Notes: generated by a model not told the origin, from the sequence alone. A stretch of DNA of 64,000 nucleotides from Porphyra umbilicalis (GCA_002049455.2 KV918782.1:62001-126000); one strand, 5' to 3'. Counted from the first letter of the stretch, positions 1-12,060 are shown. Numbers and translations are program-made.

Positions 1-3000
1 CGTGAGCTTGGCGTGAGACATATCGTTGGGGGTACACAAGGGGAATGGAAGGCACTCGTTGCAAGGGCTGCGAGACACAAGGCACACAGATTTGTTCTAA
101 GCCGCAAAAATGCCCATTTTGGATGAAAGCACCTGTCAAATAATCATTGTTGTACTTGCAATTAGGTAACGTCGAGGCTTACGCCTGAGGCTCAAGTATG
201 AAGGCCCATACGTCTCTCCACGAACACGGCGAGAACCATGGCGGTCAGCCCGCGAGGACAATGGCGGTCAGCCCTCAAACAACCGCTCATGCCGAAGGCT
301 CAATGGTCGGAGCTCAGGCGTGCCGCCCTGTAAGCTCCGTCAAAGTCAGCAGAGAACTCTCGTCGCGTAACCCGAGTGGCCGAAACTCCCCGCTCGGGAT
401 TCTCGCTGGTGATTATCAGTCGTTGTTCTGGCGACACAGCGATCAAGCATGACACTGGTGCTGTCACGTAGGAATCAACCGGCCATCGAGCAGTATCGTG
501 TGTCATCAAGGCGGCTTGTTGTCACGGACAGCATCAGACGTGCTTGGCTGCTCACTCTGTCCGACGTGACGACGATTGACCGACACAGATGTCAGGCTGT
601 GTTTTCATATGTGGAACACAACTTGAAGTACTGCACTATTTAGAACCGAATTGTATTTCCACGAACATAGAAAGGCTCAGTGCTGCCAAATTCAAAAGGT
701 TCAGAAGCTCTTGGGACGCTGCTTCGACGCGTCATGTTGAGAGAGAGGATGCAGGAGCTGCTGCCCATATCTCACCTCCGCCTTGCAGCCAATATGACAC
801 TGCTATGAGGGCTCTGACAGCGGCTGCCACCGCAAGCCATTTCTGGTCTGTCGTCGCTGGATTTGCAGTTTTCCATGCGGAGAGCCTTCGGCGCTGCGAG
901 TTCTGACGATTGCGGCGCCGGAGGCGAACCGTGCAGTTGACGCGGTACGCTTCGATGCCGTATGCGACGAGACTGCGCCGCCTGTCAGTCGTGCGAGCCG
1001 CGACGCGTTATTGAGAGCTGAGCCCGCCTCGTGGCTCTCGGAGGTCGACTGTACACACGCATGGCCGACAGGTAGGTTCCGCCTACAATCACACCTGCTC
1101 TGCTATTCTTCAAGTCTTGCCCTGCACTTACCTGTAGAACAAGGTCTAAGTCGCTCAAAATGATCGTTCCAAGGAGGCACCACGGGCAATGCGTACTCTG
1201 GTGTTCCAATCGGTGCTCAGGTCCGGTCTCTCTGGCTGGATTCCTAGGGTAGCACGTTCGGAAATCAACGCATCCAACTACTTGGTCCTTTCAAAAATAC
1301 GGGGGGCTGTTGCAGTGGTGGCACTTGCTCGCGGTCTTTCAGGGGCAGAAAACGCAAGAAGGAACCGTCGGCGGGCAAAACGGCACACGTGGTCGTAAAA
1401 TGGAGGCGGTGAAGCACCCAGTAGCAAACTGTCGAGACGAATGGTGGTGCAATCGTACTCCACCCAGAAGGGCCACGCATGCTCTGTCGTGCATGCGAAA
1501 TAAGATGGAAAGGGGCCGGGAGAGTGTCGCCACCAGACAGCTTCGACTTCTTTCTACACCATGAAAGAAGGACATAGCGTCCTCTGCGAGACCGGCACCG
1601 GTGTTTTTTCCAGTAAGTAGCCGTGGAAACCGCTTTTACAGAGCTCTGAAACGAAAGCGCACAACCCACTGGATTGAGCAGTGTCCGGCTCGAACGAGGC
1701 AGCAAACACGCAATACTCTGCATTGGACAGTGCTGGGTTGGCACGAGGTACCATGTGATCCACTGGAATGCTCAGTGTCAGTCACGATCTCCAGTGCACA
1801 CGGCATCCTACGCGACGTCTTGGGGGTTTCATCTGTCCGTTGTTGGTTGATGGGCACGCTGCCATCATGCATCCCTCGTTAGGAGGACATATTCCAGACG
1901 CCTGAGATTTGCTGCCACCCCCACCTCTGTGCCCTCCGCTCTGCGTCACGCGCGAACGCCCTCCTGTCCCAATTCCGCCTTGCGCTTAACCCCTCGACTT
2001 TGCCGCCCCTCCGCTCCAACCCGACCCTCTTCTGGCCGAGTACCTCGTCCACAGGTGCTTTAAAGTCAGCGAAATAGACAACAGAAGCCGGAGAACGCAA
2101 TACCTGGTTCTAAGTGGCGGCCGGGGGGTCACGCAGACAGCCCACTAGTACCGGTCGGCAGCCAGTCGTAGTTGGCCTTCGCAGTTACCGGAGTGGGGCA
2201 GCGACTTCTTCTGCAGAGGCACCCGCAAATCGCAGCGGTGGTCAAATGATACAGCGCGCGTTGTGCGTGGCGGCTGCCGGCTGGGGCGGCGCTTCAGTAT
2301 GAGCGGCTCACAGCAGCGACATTGTACCAAACAGCTGCATAACTCTTCCTATTCCTATCACTAGTATTAAGGGAGCGGTGGCAGCCGGTGGCCTCGGAAA
2401 CAGATAGCAGGTTGGGATGCCAAGGATTGAAAAGTGCATGGGAGTAACCAGCATCGTGGGCGCGGCAGGACTGTAGAGAGCGGCACCCGAGAAAACAAAG
2501 AGCCACGCCATGCTTCAGCTGCATAGCTCTGTTGCATGTGCCTGGTGGTGGTCGCTCCTGCATGGGTAGCAGCCGCCATGTTGTGGTAGATGCTGCCACA
2601 GAAACCCGCGGCCATCCGCGGGAACGGCCGTGCCCCCACTGCGCCTATTTGAAAGGCGTCGGCCGGTGCCGCGAGAGGCCCCTCCACGCGCTTTCTGGCG
2701 ACAGGGCACTTGAAGATGGGGGGCGTGGTGGGTGGGTGACGAGGTGGGGGTGTGAGGCGACACGAGCCGAGCAGGCCAGTTGCTATACAAGAGCAATTCT
2801 ACAGTTCCTCCGACTGCGGCGGCCAAATGGGGGAGGACTGGAGAGAGCCGCACACCGTGCCAGCAGTACGCTAGGGCGGCGTCCCCAGAGGCAGGGGGCG
2901 ACATCAAGACGCCAAACGAGGACAGCTTCGCTGTAGATGCGCGCTCTCGCCGTCAAGCCATACACAGACGAATGATACATCCCAGGTAAGTCTGAGTTAC

Positions 3001-3057
3001 ATACAAGTACGTTGTATTGCTTCAAATGCATGGACGATTGGGCCCATCCACGCAGAG
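1..3057. other. No supportable gene
   Basis: About 3 kb of moderate-GC sequence in which all open frames are short, overlap on both strands and show no recognisable domain. One possible exon end is visible: a plus frame running through about 2780-2986 is followed at once by a strong splice-donor consensus (CAG then GTAAGT near 2987). A donor-like CAG/GTAAGT also lies on the minus strand near 1130. Neither is enough to call a gene. No transposase, LTR or RNA motif was recognised. Confidence 0.5.
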
Positions 3058-3952
3058 GTGGCAGGTGATTTTTTTTCGATTACAATCATGACGATTATGA
3101 TGATTATAATCATTTTACATTACGGGGCTGATGATTATAACCACATGGCCATGCAGGAGGCTTTACAGACGTACTTACATGAAGGGGGTTACCAGGCAAT
3201 AAAGACAGCTGATTGGCCTGCCAACTGACAGATTCAAGCGTTTCATGGGCTGCTTGGCAATTCCACTACTGTCGTTAGCGTCACCATTGCTAAGGGCATG
3301 CCATGCTGCACTCGCACGGTACGCTTCCACAGATGACAGAACTGGCAGCGAGCATAGCAGTCTGATGCATTTGCGCGCAGGGAAGAGTGAAGACGGTGTC
3401 CGAGCCAAGCGACCGAGTGTCGAAGAGCACCACATGCACACGAAGACAGGCATCTGCGAAAAACGCCCAGGTCACCATGGCATCAGTACACAATTGCCAC
3501 ATAAAATTATACACAATACATGTCAGCGAGGTTGCCAGGTGTGGTCGATTCACGCTGGCCTCTCATGCGCGTGTTTCATGGCCCGTGAAGCGACTGGAGC
3601 GCAGGAAGACGCTTGGTCAAAGCCGCGGCGTCGTCACGAGCAACCGCTCAGGCCAGACCTGAGTCTTACTATCCAGAATAACATGTCGCTTCAGCTCCAC
3701 GATCGTTTCTCACCATCAGATACTGCTCAGCGGCGGCGGTGTCGGCAATGTCTTCTTTAGGCTGGAACACAGCCTGCAACCCTGCCGAAGTCACACTCGT
3801 AGCTTTGCAAACAATGCTTAGTAAGTTAGCTTCTCACGTCTAATGTCGACTTGATTGGGCTTTTGTCATACTTATGCGTACTTCTGCTCTGTCGTAAAGG
3901 CGCCGAATGATTAAGCTTATGGCCAATGATTATAATCAATAAAAATCGCCAC
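3058..3952. repeat. AT-rich inverted-repeat unit, possibly MITE-like
   Basis: The left edge (3058-3089) and right edge (3926-3952) are imperfect inverted copies of each other, both reading roughly GTGGC..GATTTTT..GATTA.AATCAT in the inward direction. A perfect 12-nt palindrome, TGATTATAATCA, occurs at 3101-3112 and again at 3927-3938. The middle (3170-3900) is ordinary sequence without a supported ORF. No target-site duplication could be fixed, so family and exact ends are unknown. Confidence 0.35.
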
Positions 3953-5012
3953 ATACGATTTAAAATCAAGGGGTTGATTATATTCAATTAATCCGAGCCC
4001 AGGAATCATCAAAATCACATCTCTGCATCCAAGAGGGGGCCCACCCCCTTTCACGAGCTGTAACCAGGAGGAGGCCTGCGGCAAGACGATGCGCCAGTAA
4101 CGTGACATTTAATCCCAAGTATGCTAGACTAGCACCCCCATAGCTGCTAGTTAAACGTCACCGGTTGTCGCCGGTGCGTCCCTACGGCAAAAAGCAAAGG
4201 TAAAGATACAGTCCACAAGTGGATGCGGCCTTGACGGGCAGCCCGCGCCTCGCCTGCAACGACACGCCGGGCGCACCGAGCAACAACTGCGTTGGCTGCC
4301 GTTGTAGCCCGAGCGACCGACCGTGCAGAAGGGCGAGTGGCGGTTGAGCGCGCGCGGCAGGCGCCTCGCCGCGGGCAAGATTCGTCAACGCCCACTCGTG
4401 AAGAAGATGCAATGGGCGCTTGACCCCCCCGGGATGCTGAGGAAGCGTCGTGCCGTCGGGTGGAAGGGAACGGAGCTCGAGAAGAAACGGACGCTGCCGA
4501 CTCAGGTGGTCGGCGGCCGACGTCCTCTCCTCCGCGGGATATCAACCGCGGCGGCACGCGCGCGCGCCGCAGCCCCGCCACCCCCCACAGGAGCCGGCGA
4601 GTGCAGGCACGGCACAGGCTGCCACAGTCGTGTGCCACTACGGCCTTCATTCGCCGCGTGACGGCGGGGGCGGGGGAAGAACATTCCGCCGCCGAGTGGC
4701 AGCCGCCACCGCGCCGACCACGGCAGCGGCCGCGGCAAGCCGCCACGCACGGCAAAAGCAGCGGACGCAGCTGGAGGCGCGAACACTACCTGCTGCGGCC
4801 GGCGGCAAACGCACGGGCGGGCGCCGCGGGTGTGGCGCCACGAGCGCTTACCGACAGAGGACGCGCGGTAGAGACCGAAAGGGGAGGCGCGGCAACGGCC
4901 GCGACCCTCGGATGACCGCCCGACACGGCAGACGCGCGCGCGCTGCGCACGCGCCGCCGTCACAATTTAAAGACGGAGCCGGTTACAGGAAGAATCATAA
5001 ATCAGTGCAGAA
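3953..5012. other. Transition into GC-rich block; no gene
   Basis: AT-rich sequence to about 4140 is followed by a sharp rise in GC. From 4147 on, open frames exist on both strands only because stop codons are rare in this composition; their products are Arg/Ala/Gly/Pro-rich and carry no domain. This stretch lies downstream of the gag-like ORF on the minus strand and may be the end region of the DIRS-type fossil. Confidence 0.4.
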
Positions 5013-6389
5013 TCAAGCGTGGGACCGCGTGCGATTGAGGTGTAATCCACCCCAATTCCACTCCCTACCCCCGATCTTGACGACGGTCCCCACCAGCCAA
5101 CCCAGCAGTCCTAACACGCTTCCCTCCCACTGGCGATGGGGGGGAGACCGGCTCTTCCGCCGCCCCGTCGAAAGTGAGGCGCGTGCGCCGCCGCGGCCGC
5201 GGCCGCCGCCGCCGCCGCGGCCACCGCCCCCACCGCCGACGCGCCCGCCGCGGCTGGGGCCCGCACCGGGGCCACCCCCAACACCGCGCCCGGCGTTGCG
5301 CGGGGCGTCCGGGTCGCCGCGGGCGTGGCGGGCCGCCCCAGGTGGGGCGCCACGGCCGGGGTAGGAGTAGCCACGCTCGGCGGCACCGATCTTTGCGGAC
5401 GCGGACGTCTCGGCGCGGACGACGCGGGAGATGAAGCGTCGGGCGCCGTCGCCGCGGAGGGAGTTCCGGGGGACGGCGTCGGCGTGGGCAAAGGCGTCTG
5501 CCAGGTTGGGCTCGGACTGGCGGAGCGAGAGGAAGTCGTAGCGCGACACCCCGAGCGCGTAGATGCGGCGGGTGGACGCGGCGAGGTAGGTGACCAGCTC
5601 CTCCAGCGACGCGAAGGTGTTGACGGGACGCGTGTGCGCCGCGAGGAGCTCGTTGAACGTCTGCTCGGTCCAGGCGAGGTTGCAGTACCAGCGACGCGCC
5701 TCGCTCTCGTCCCGGCTGCCGGCCGCGAAAGTTGCCGTGTGAACGGGGTCGGCCGGCGTGAATGGGACCGGGAGGCCGTCCTGGCGGAGAACCGAACGTG
5801 GGATGTCAAAGAACTGCAGCCAGTCGTCGGGGCCGAGGTGGGTGGCAAAGTCAAACCCGGCGGTGTAGGCGCCCGCCTCGTCGAGGGCATTGGCGCGGGT
5901 GGGGAAGCGGACGTCACGGCGCGGGCGCCACTGGCGCCGGCCCGTGTCCGCGCCCCAGACCTCATCATCGTCCGACCCGACCTGCTCGTTGTCGGCGTAG
6001 GAGCCGGCAACATTGGCGACGCCGTCGAGGGCGCCGTACGCGGGCGGGGAGTGTCCCCCCGCAACGGCCGGGGCGAGGTCGCCCGGTCCGTTGGCCCCGA
6101 TGCGCTCGGCGGGGGCACCGAGGGAGACGGGCGCGTCGTCAAGCGCGCCGCCGTCTCCACCGCCAGCTGCAGCCGGCGCGCCTGGCGCGTCGCCCTCGAC
6201 TCCTGCGGGAGGGGTAACAGCGGCGGCGGCATCGTGGTCGGCAATCGTTTGCCGAGCCACCGACAGAGCGTCTTGCGTCTGCAACAGGCCGAGCTCAGCC
6301 GAGGCCAAGCGGGCGCGCAGGGCAGTCAGTTCCGCCGTGACGGTCTCGCCCGCGCCGTGAGGAAGCGGGGAGGAGGGCCCACCGGCCAT
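5013..6389 (-). mobile_element. Gag-like ORF of a DIRS-type retroelement (fossil)
   Basis: Open frame of about 458 codons starting at an ATG at 6389 (N-terminus MAGGPSSPLP). It begins with a coiled-coil-like stretch (TAELTALRARLASAELGLLQ), continues through an acidic Gly/Ala linker, then a globular region with FDFATHLGPDDWLQFFDIP and WYCNLAWTEQTFNELL, and ends in a Gly/Arg-rich tail. This plan (coiled coil, central domain, basic Gly/Arg tail) fits a nucleic-acid-binding structural protein, and the adjacent recombinase and RNase H of DIRS type make a DIRS gag the best guess. No zinc knuckle is visible. It lies downstream of the recombinase, not upstream as in known DIRS elements. Confidence 0.5.
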
Positions 6390-7007
6390 GATGTGCGTCC
6401 GGCTGGCCGGACGGAGCGAGTCACGTAACCACAGGCAAGCCGCCTGGGAGGGGAGTGTATTTCCTCGAGTCGGCGTGCCCCCACAACGACGAGAAGAAAT
6501 GAACGCTGCCGGCCAAGGTGGCCGGCGAGGAAGGCGCTCGTCGCAGCGTCTTGTACCCGGTTTGGCTCCCCCGGAGCCGCTCGTCACCCGCACGCGGCAA
6601 GCAGCGCGCGGCGACGACGGCGCCCGCAGCAGGGCGACGGCGGCACCGCCTGCCGCGCCGTGGGTCGGAGACGGGCGGTGGAGGGGGGGGGGGGCGAGCG
6701 GCACCCCACCCCCGGGGTCCCCGCATGCGCCACGGCAGCGAAAGCCCCGCATCCGCGCCCGTGCGGAGGACGGCGCCCGTTAGTGGCGGGCGGCGCCGGC
6801 GGACAGCAGGCCGCGGGTGGGGGTAGAGCAGGTGGCTGCGCGCGCGGGGAGGGGGACATCCGCCCGTAGTCAATCGTCCGGCGGTCAGCGGCCACGCCGG
6901 CCACGCCCGACACGAGCGCAGCAGCGGCAGAGATTGATGATACCCTGTTACAGGACCAATGGCCATTACAGCCATAACCAGAGGATGACCGACGGGGGAG
7001 GGTGCCA
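6390..7007. other. GC-rich spacer between gag-like and recombinase regions
   Basis: Very GC-rich sequence with a G run near 6685 and no domain in any frame. A stretch at about 6489-6525 resembles 4470-4506 in the same orientation. AT content rises at 6930-7015 just before the end of the recombinase frame. It may be a terminal or internal repeat region of the DIRS-type element, but this is inference. Confidence 0.3.
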
Positions 7008-7943
7008 TTATAGTCGGAGATGAGCTGGGGCGTACCGCCCCAGCACCTCCCAGGCGGCCGGGGACGGGCGCCACCGCGTACGGACGTAGGAGCGGAGCGG
7101 CGTCTCGGGCGACGCGTGCCCCGTCATCTCAGCGATCGTCGGCAGCGGGAGGCCGATGGCGGACGCCTCCGAGCCGGCGCCGCTGCGGAGGAAGTGCGCT
7201 TGGTACTTTCCACCGAGCGGCGTCGGCGTCGGGATGAGGGTGAGCAAGCGCTTGAGCCAGACATTGGCGGTCCGCGCGGGCAGCCAGAAGCGGCTCTGCG
7301 CCGGCGGGGCGGAGGGGTTGGCGAAGAGCATCGCGTCCGGGTGTCGCCCGGCCGCGTCGTACTGATCGACGACCAGGCGGACGAGGGCGGCCACCTTGTC
7401 CGGGGTGTCGGGCGTCGTGTTGATGGGCACCATGAAGGCGAGGCGCTCGCGCCCCGTCCGTAGAGCCATCTTAAAGTCCACCACCTGGAGCTCGAGGCCG
7501 TGCGCGGTGAAAGAGACGTCGCAGCGGCGCATACATGCCACCGCCCCCGGCAGGTTAAACAGCACGAAATCCAGCGGGAGGCCGGCGCACTGGAGGCGGA
7601 GGAGCGTGTCGGGGGTGGACAGGCCGAGGTCACACACCTTGAGGATGAACGCCGCCGGCAGTGGCACGCGCTGCAGGCCGAGCTCCCCACCGTCCGCGTC
7701 CAGGGCGTGCGCGCGGAATCCATAGACCGCCAGTTGCAGAAGCCGGTCCTTGACCGGGTCGCCGTGGCCGGCCAGGACGTGCAGGGACGATACGGCAGAC
7801 AGGTACTTCAAGAGGGATGGGGGCGCCAAGGCGCCGCGTTGGAGCTCGTGCAGGACATATCCTACCATCGTGGCCGGCGACGCCGGCAGCGGGTCTCGGT
7901 CGGCGGACGCGCAGTAGGAAAAGAAGGCGCGGCACTTGCTCAT
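7008..7943 (-). mobile_element. Tyrosine recombinase of a DIRS-type retroelement (fossil)
   Basis: Minus-strand frame of about 311 codons. The N-terminal half looks like the helical core-binding region (PATMVGYVLHELQRGALAPPSLLKYLSAVSSLH). The catalytic part shows the arm around the first Arg (AVACMRRCDVSF), the HxxR-type box in AHFLRSGAGSEASAIG, a following GH (EMTGHASPETPL) and the nucleophile Tyr in RSYVR. These are hallmarks of tyrosine recombinases, used by DIRS elements in place of a DDE integrase. The RNase H/methyltransferase-like region just upstream supports DIRS rather than Crypton or phage origin. The element as a whole looks broken and old. Confidence 0.8.
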
Positions 7944-8074
7944 GTACGACAGCTTGGTGTTGGGGCGGTAGCCGCGGGCGAGGAGGACGAGAGCCGCCGC
8001 GGGGTCGTCGAGGTCCTGGACGAGCGGGCCAGCAACGCGGGAGAAGAGAAGCTCCTACCGTTGGGCGTCGTTCC

Positions 8075-8926
8075 TCAGCGCCGGTCGGGCGCGAAGCGCA
8101 AGGCCGCAGTCGGCCAAAAAGGTTGTGGCGCCGCGGCGGACCTCAAACCGTGGGTGAACACGCCCTCCGCGTCCGACAGTGGATCCGACTCGCAGCAGTT
8201 CTCCACCGCCACAGCCCACCACGGCTGTGCCCGCCAAATCGGGGTGATGAGCGTCGCCGTCGCCCCCGACGAGACGATCTTGTTGACGACCGCGCCCAAC
8301 ATGTGAAAGGGGGGGTTGGCCCAGGCGTTCTCGGCCGTCCAGGACTGCTTCAAGGCGTTGGTGGCCAGCGCGCCGGGGCAGTGGCGGCGGGAGTAGAACC
8401 GGTCGCAGCGCGTGTTCAACTCGGTTGCGAACAGGTCCACCGAGTGGGGGCAGTAGCGCCCGTCGAGCCGGTGGAACGCCGCTGTGCTCAAAGTCCAGTC
8501 CGTCGAGTCGTTCTCGCGCGACAGGCGGTCGGCCCAGTCGTTGAGGACGGAGGGGATGTGCTCCACGCGCAGCTCCACCCGCATCGTGTGGCACAGCTCG
8601 TGGAGCTCCCTGTACTGGGACATGAGCACCGGCGAGCGCGAGGACCCGGCGGTGATGACCCCCAAGGCCACCATCGAGTCGGTGCGCAGCCGGAGGATCG
8701 TGCCAGGTGGGATGAGGGTGTAGAAGAAGCGGAGCACGAGGGTGATGGCCCCCAACTCGAGGCAGTTGATATGGAGCCCATTGCGGTCGACCGCGTGGAA
8801 CCCCCGCGCCTCCGCCGCCTGGTTGAGCACCCCTCCCCACCCGAGGGAGCTTGTGGGCGTGGTGCCGGCGGCATCACGGTTGTGATCTTCGACGTTGGCG
8901 CGCAGGGCGTTCACCAAGTCGAAACA
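8075..8926 (-). mobile_element. RNase H and methyltransferase-like region of a DIRS-type retroelement (fossil)
   Basis: The sequence reads as the RNase H of the DIRS group: SLGWGGVL, then INCLELGAITLVLRFF, LRTDSMVALGVITAGSS and HIPSVLNDWADRLSR, which carry the conserved acidic positions. It is followed by the segment found after RNase H in DIRS/PAT elements: VDLFATELNTRCDRFYSRR and ANPPFHML, where NPPF matches the NPP(F/Y/W) core of the DIRS methyltransferase-like domain. The reverse transcriptase expected upstream is not present; at about 8.93 kb the sequence changes to a plus-strand gypsy-type gag. So only the 3' part of a polyprotein is retained. Confidence 0.8.
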
Positions 8927-8943
8927 CTCTTTTCTGCTCCCAT

Positions 8944-10000
8944 TATGTCTACTAGTGGTACCGGCGGCACTCGGCGAGCCACAGACGGCAAGTTGGAAGC
9001 TGGCTACCGGTCGCCGGGCGGGGGACGAGGCACTCCTGCCACCTCCGACGCCCCAACTGACGGTGCTCCTGCTACTCCCATCCCTGCGGAGCAAGCGGCC
9101 TCCGGGCAGATGCAGGTGGTGGAGAGCCGGTGGAGAGCCTAAAGGCGGCTGTTGAAGCACGAGTCTCTGGCGTGAGCCAACGACAAGTTGGTCGACGACG
9201 TTGAGGCCCTGCGCAAGGTCGACTTCCACGAGGAGGAATGTCGGGTGGCTAAGTCCTGCCGTCAGTCGGGCGACAAGACCAAGAAAGTCAAGAAAAGAAG
9301 CAAGGTGACGAGAGGCAAACCTGTCCGCAAGGACGATCCGGCTAATGCCGTGCCTTCCTTATCTTCCGATGATTCTGCCTCTGGGTCAAAGCCGACGTCG
9401 TCGGACGATGAAAACCCCACGGCGACGGACTCGTCTTCTTCTGACAATGGCCACGGGCCGCCACGCCCGCCGTCGCCCCCAAGTGGGTCCTCGCCGAGCG
9501 ACAGCTCAAGAGAGTCGCATGCGACCGCGCGCAAGCGCCCCGCGACCCCCACCAAACAGAAGAAGCGACTTGAAAAAGCCGATAGAATGAAGGTGATCCG
9601 CCCGGCTAATAGCCGCTGCAAGACCCTCCTGGACTACAGGACGTACTTCCTGATCCGCCGTCCACTGACGTACATGCCTCAGGAGGCACAAAGGTCGCAT
9701 CGTCTCAACAAACGTATAAACGGAGCGTTCCATGGGCAACAGCCATTCACAGGAGTCCTGCCCTTGGGCATCTTCACGTTCTTAACGACCTTTCGCCGTG
9801 CAAGCGACGCGGCTGGGCTGACGCACGGTCAAGCCCTTTCGCTCATGGTCTTTCGACTGACCGGAAACGCCAAGATGGCATTCTCCGGCGCGCTTAACAG
9901 CACACTTCGACGTAAGCAGTACCCACTTGGGCTCAGGGGATCGGCAGGTGCTCCAGATGGCCCAAAATCGCACTCTTCTCAGTCCCCTGGATCCGATTAG
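8944..10000 (+). mobile_element. Gypsy-type gag fragment (fossil)
   Basis: Plus-strand coding stretch. An acidic Ser/Asp-rich region with basic patches (KKVKKRSKV, ARKRPATPTKQKKR) precedes a helical capsid-like region containing RRPLTYMPQEAQRSHRLNKR and GVLPLGIFTFLTTFRRASDAAGLTHGQALSLMVFRLTGNA. A small domain with F.TTF..A.D..G...GQAL....RLTG.A is typical of Ty3/gypsy gag. No protease or reverse transcriptase follows; coding character fades by about 10.2 kb. It is a truncated, broken copy abutting the DIRS fossil in the opposite orientation. Confidence 0.55.
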
Positions 10001-11091
10001 CTAAGAGTGAGGAGACCGGCCAATATTTGCCGATTGACTCGGCTGGTTGACCGTACATCGGTACAAAGCCCTCCAACCTAATTTGCTCGAGATCAAGTTG
10101 GCACTTGAGTACCGAGCACGACAGCTACGGTGAGTTGACAGGCATCGGCCACGTCCGCCGCATGACCGCTTCTTGGGTGCACTGTACATCCCACCCACTG
10201 TCCCACCCGCTGCCCCACTCAGCCCCGCTCCAAGGCTGCCGCCGGTGGTTGCGCCCACCTCCGACGGTATGGAAAATGCGCTGACGACCTTCTCTCCCCC
10301 GGTAGCCCCGCGCATCAATCGATGCTTCTTTTTTCAGCGGCGCGTTCTCCCCCGCCCTGCCGCTCTGCAGCTTCCTCTTTGGCCTCCGTCGACGCGCCCA
10401 CTTACCCTACACGTTGCCATGCGCTTTGGGTCTTTTCTCACCACTCTCATTGTCACCCCCACCCCCGCGCTTCTATTGTAGATCTCGCGGCAGCCCTGGT
10501 CGCCGCCAGCGCGCTCGCCTCCCGTGAAGACGCGGCTAGGACCCGTACGGGCTCGTGTGGGCGACCCATCGGCGGTCGCGGTGACGGGCTCAGCGAGCGC
10601 ACGGCGCGGAGCGTTTGTCGGGGGCGGCTCCATGCTGCGAGGCAGGCGCAGCTGCCTCTTGGCGGCGGGGGTGGGGGTGATGGCGGCGGCGACGGCGGCG
10701 GCGGCGGCGGTGCCCCCCCCCGCAGGTCATCCAAACGGTCTTGATGGCGTTCCGCCACCATCACCAGCCATGGAGAGGCCGCCCTTGCAGGTGTTTAACA
10801 TAGGTGAGACTGGTGGAGATGGACGAAGAACCAGTCAACGTGGAGGAGATGTTCGGACCGGGTGTCATACAGGTGAGGTGGGAGATGTGCGAATGTGCGG
10901 AGCGGGTCGCACAGTGGGGTGGGGAGTCGCATGCTTCGCTCAGCATCGAGTCCAGGGTGGTCATCCAGCTGATGACGCACCCTCCACCACAAAGCCAGCG
11001 ACCTCTAACTATGTCGGCCGCCTCACTGATACTTCTGTAATCCCCCACCTAAACACTCTGACAGTGCACTGCATCCGGTGTGGTAGCCGCC
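10001..11091. other. GC-rich stretch with GGC microsatellite; no gene
   Basis: Unrecognised sequence. A GGC-rich simple repeat occupies 10661-10711 and is followed by a C run. The stretch 10804-11040 has an open plus frame of 78 codons (containing EMDEEPVNVEEMFGPGVIQV) with a rather natural amino-acid mix, but no family could be assigned and no start context or partner supports it. Confidence 0.4.
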
Positions 11092-11549
11092 GAGCGCAAG
11101 CAGTGCACATCACCGCCGGGCCGTTTCGAACATGGCATTGCGCAAAGAGATGCGCCCACTGAAAAACAAAGTATGCAGTACCAGCAGAAAACTACGCTCA
11201 GCCACTTTTTGTTAGCCGTTTTCTGCATGCCGCACCGCTGCGGCGAGGAACCTCGTTTGTCTCTCCATCGAGACGAACATGCGCTGTTCTCTTTCTCTCT
11301 CACAGCGGCCCAATCAAATTGGCCCAATCAAATTGCAACGTGCAATCGCCGGCCAGGCTGACAGTAAGGGGTTTAATCAGGCGATGGTCGCCCCGCCCAG
11401 CTTCGCCCGCCATGCCCCGCCGGCCCCGCCCGCTCACCTACCTCGGACGTCGGGGCACCCTCTCACCCCGGCGATGCGCGCCCACCCGCGCCGAGGGTCC
11501 ACCCCCCCCCGTTCGCCCACCCGCCATCGGGCGCTGACCGGGTGCTGGA
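11092..11549 (+). repeat. Dispersed repeat R1, plus copy
   Basis: A 458-bp sequence that recurs inverted at 28716-29172 with very high identity (a handful of mismatches by eye), so the pair is recent. Inside, two tandem copies of GGCCCAATCAAATT lie at 11307-11320 and 11321-11334, giving two CCAAT boxes 14 bp apart, which looks like a promoter module. Beyond 11549 both copies run into different Pro/Ala-coding arrays. It could be the 5' end of an unnamed non-autonomous element or of a duplicated gene; no TIR, LTR signature or target duplication was found. Confidence 0.75.
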
Positions 11550-12060
11550 CACCCCCCCCAGCCGGCCGGCCACCTGACGCCGGGCGGTGAGCCGCCGCCT
11601 TCCACCTGCCGCCGCCTCGCGCCCGCAGCCGCCGCCCGCCTGCGGCTCTCGGCTACCTGCCACCTTTGCCTACAGGCAGCCGCCTCCGCCTACGTGCCAC
11701 TGCCTCCGTCCACCTGTCGCCGGCGATCGCCGCTGCCGCCCATCTCCTGCCGTCGCCGACCAGCCGCCGGCTGCGCTGAGTCGCCCCCGCCCACCTGCCG
11801 CCTCATACGAACTTCCGCTCCCGCCCTGCCGCTGCGGGTCGCGCATGCGCCGCCGCCGGCGACGTTCCGTGGATAGCGGCCGCGTCCCGACTGTCGCCCG
11901 CCGACCGCCGCCGCCATATGCCCACCTGCCGCCCCAGCCCTCCCGCGGTCACCCCTCTCCTGCCTCCGGCCGCGTCCCGCCGGCCAAACGTCTATCGCCG
12001 CCGTTCTGTCAGCCTTTGACGCCGCCCCGTATAGGGGGGTGGATGGGTGGGATCAGCATG
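11550..12060. repeat. Degenerate CCGCC/CTGCC array downstream of R1
   Basis: Sequence dominated by short imperfect units such as GCCGCC, CACCTGCC and CCGCCTCC. Translation gives Pro/Ala/Arg-rich strings in several frames. A similar but not identical array follows the other R1 copy (about 28715 down to 28100). This looks like a variable simple-sequence extension of the R1 family, not a conserved protein. Confidence 0.5.

Noticed and set aside
2780-2990. Host gene exon ending at a GTAAGT donor
   Set aside because: Single donor consensus with no recognisable protein, acceptor or neighbouring exon.
5325-6428. 367-codon plus ORF opposite the gag-like ORF
   Set aside because: Shadow of the minus-strand frame in GC-rich sequence; Arg/Gly/Val-rich without domain.
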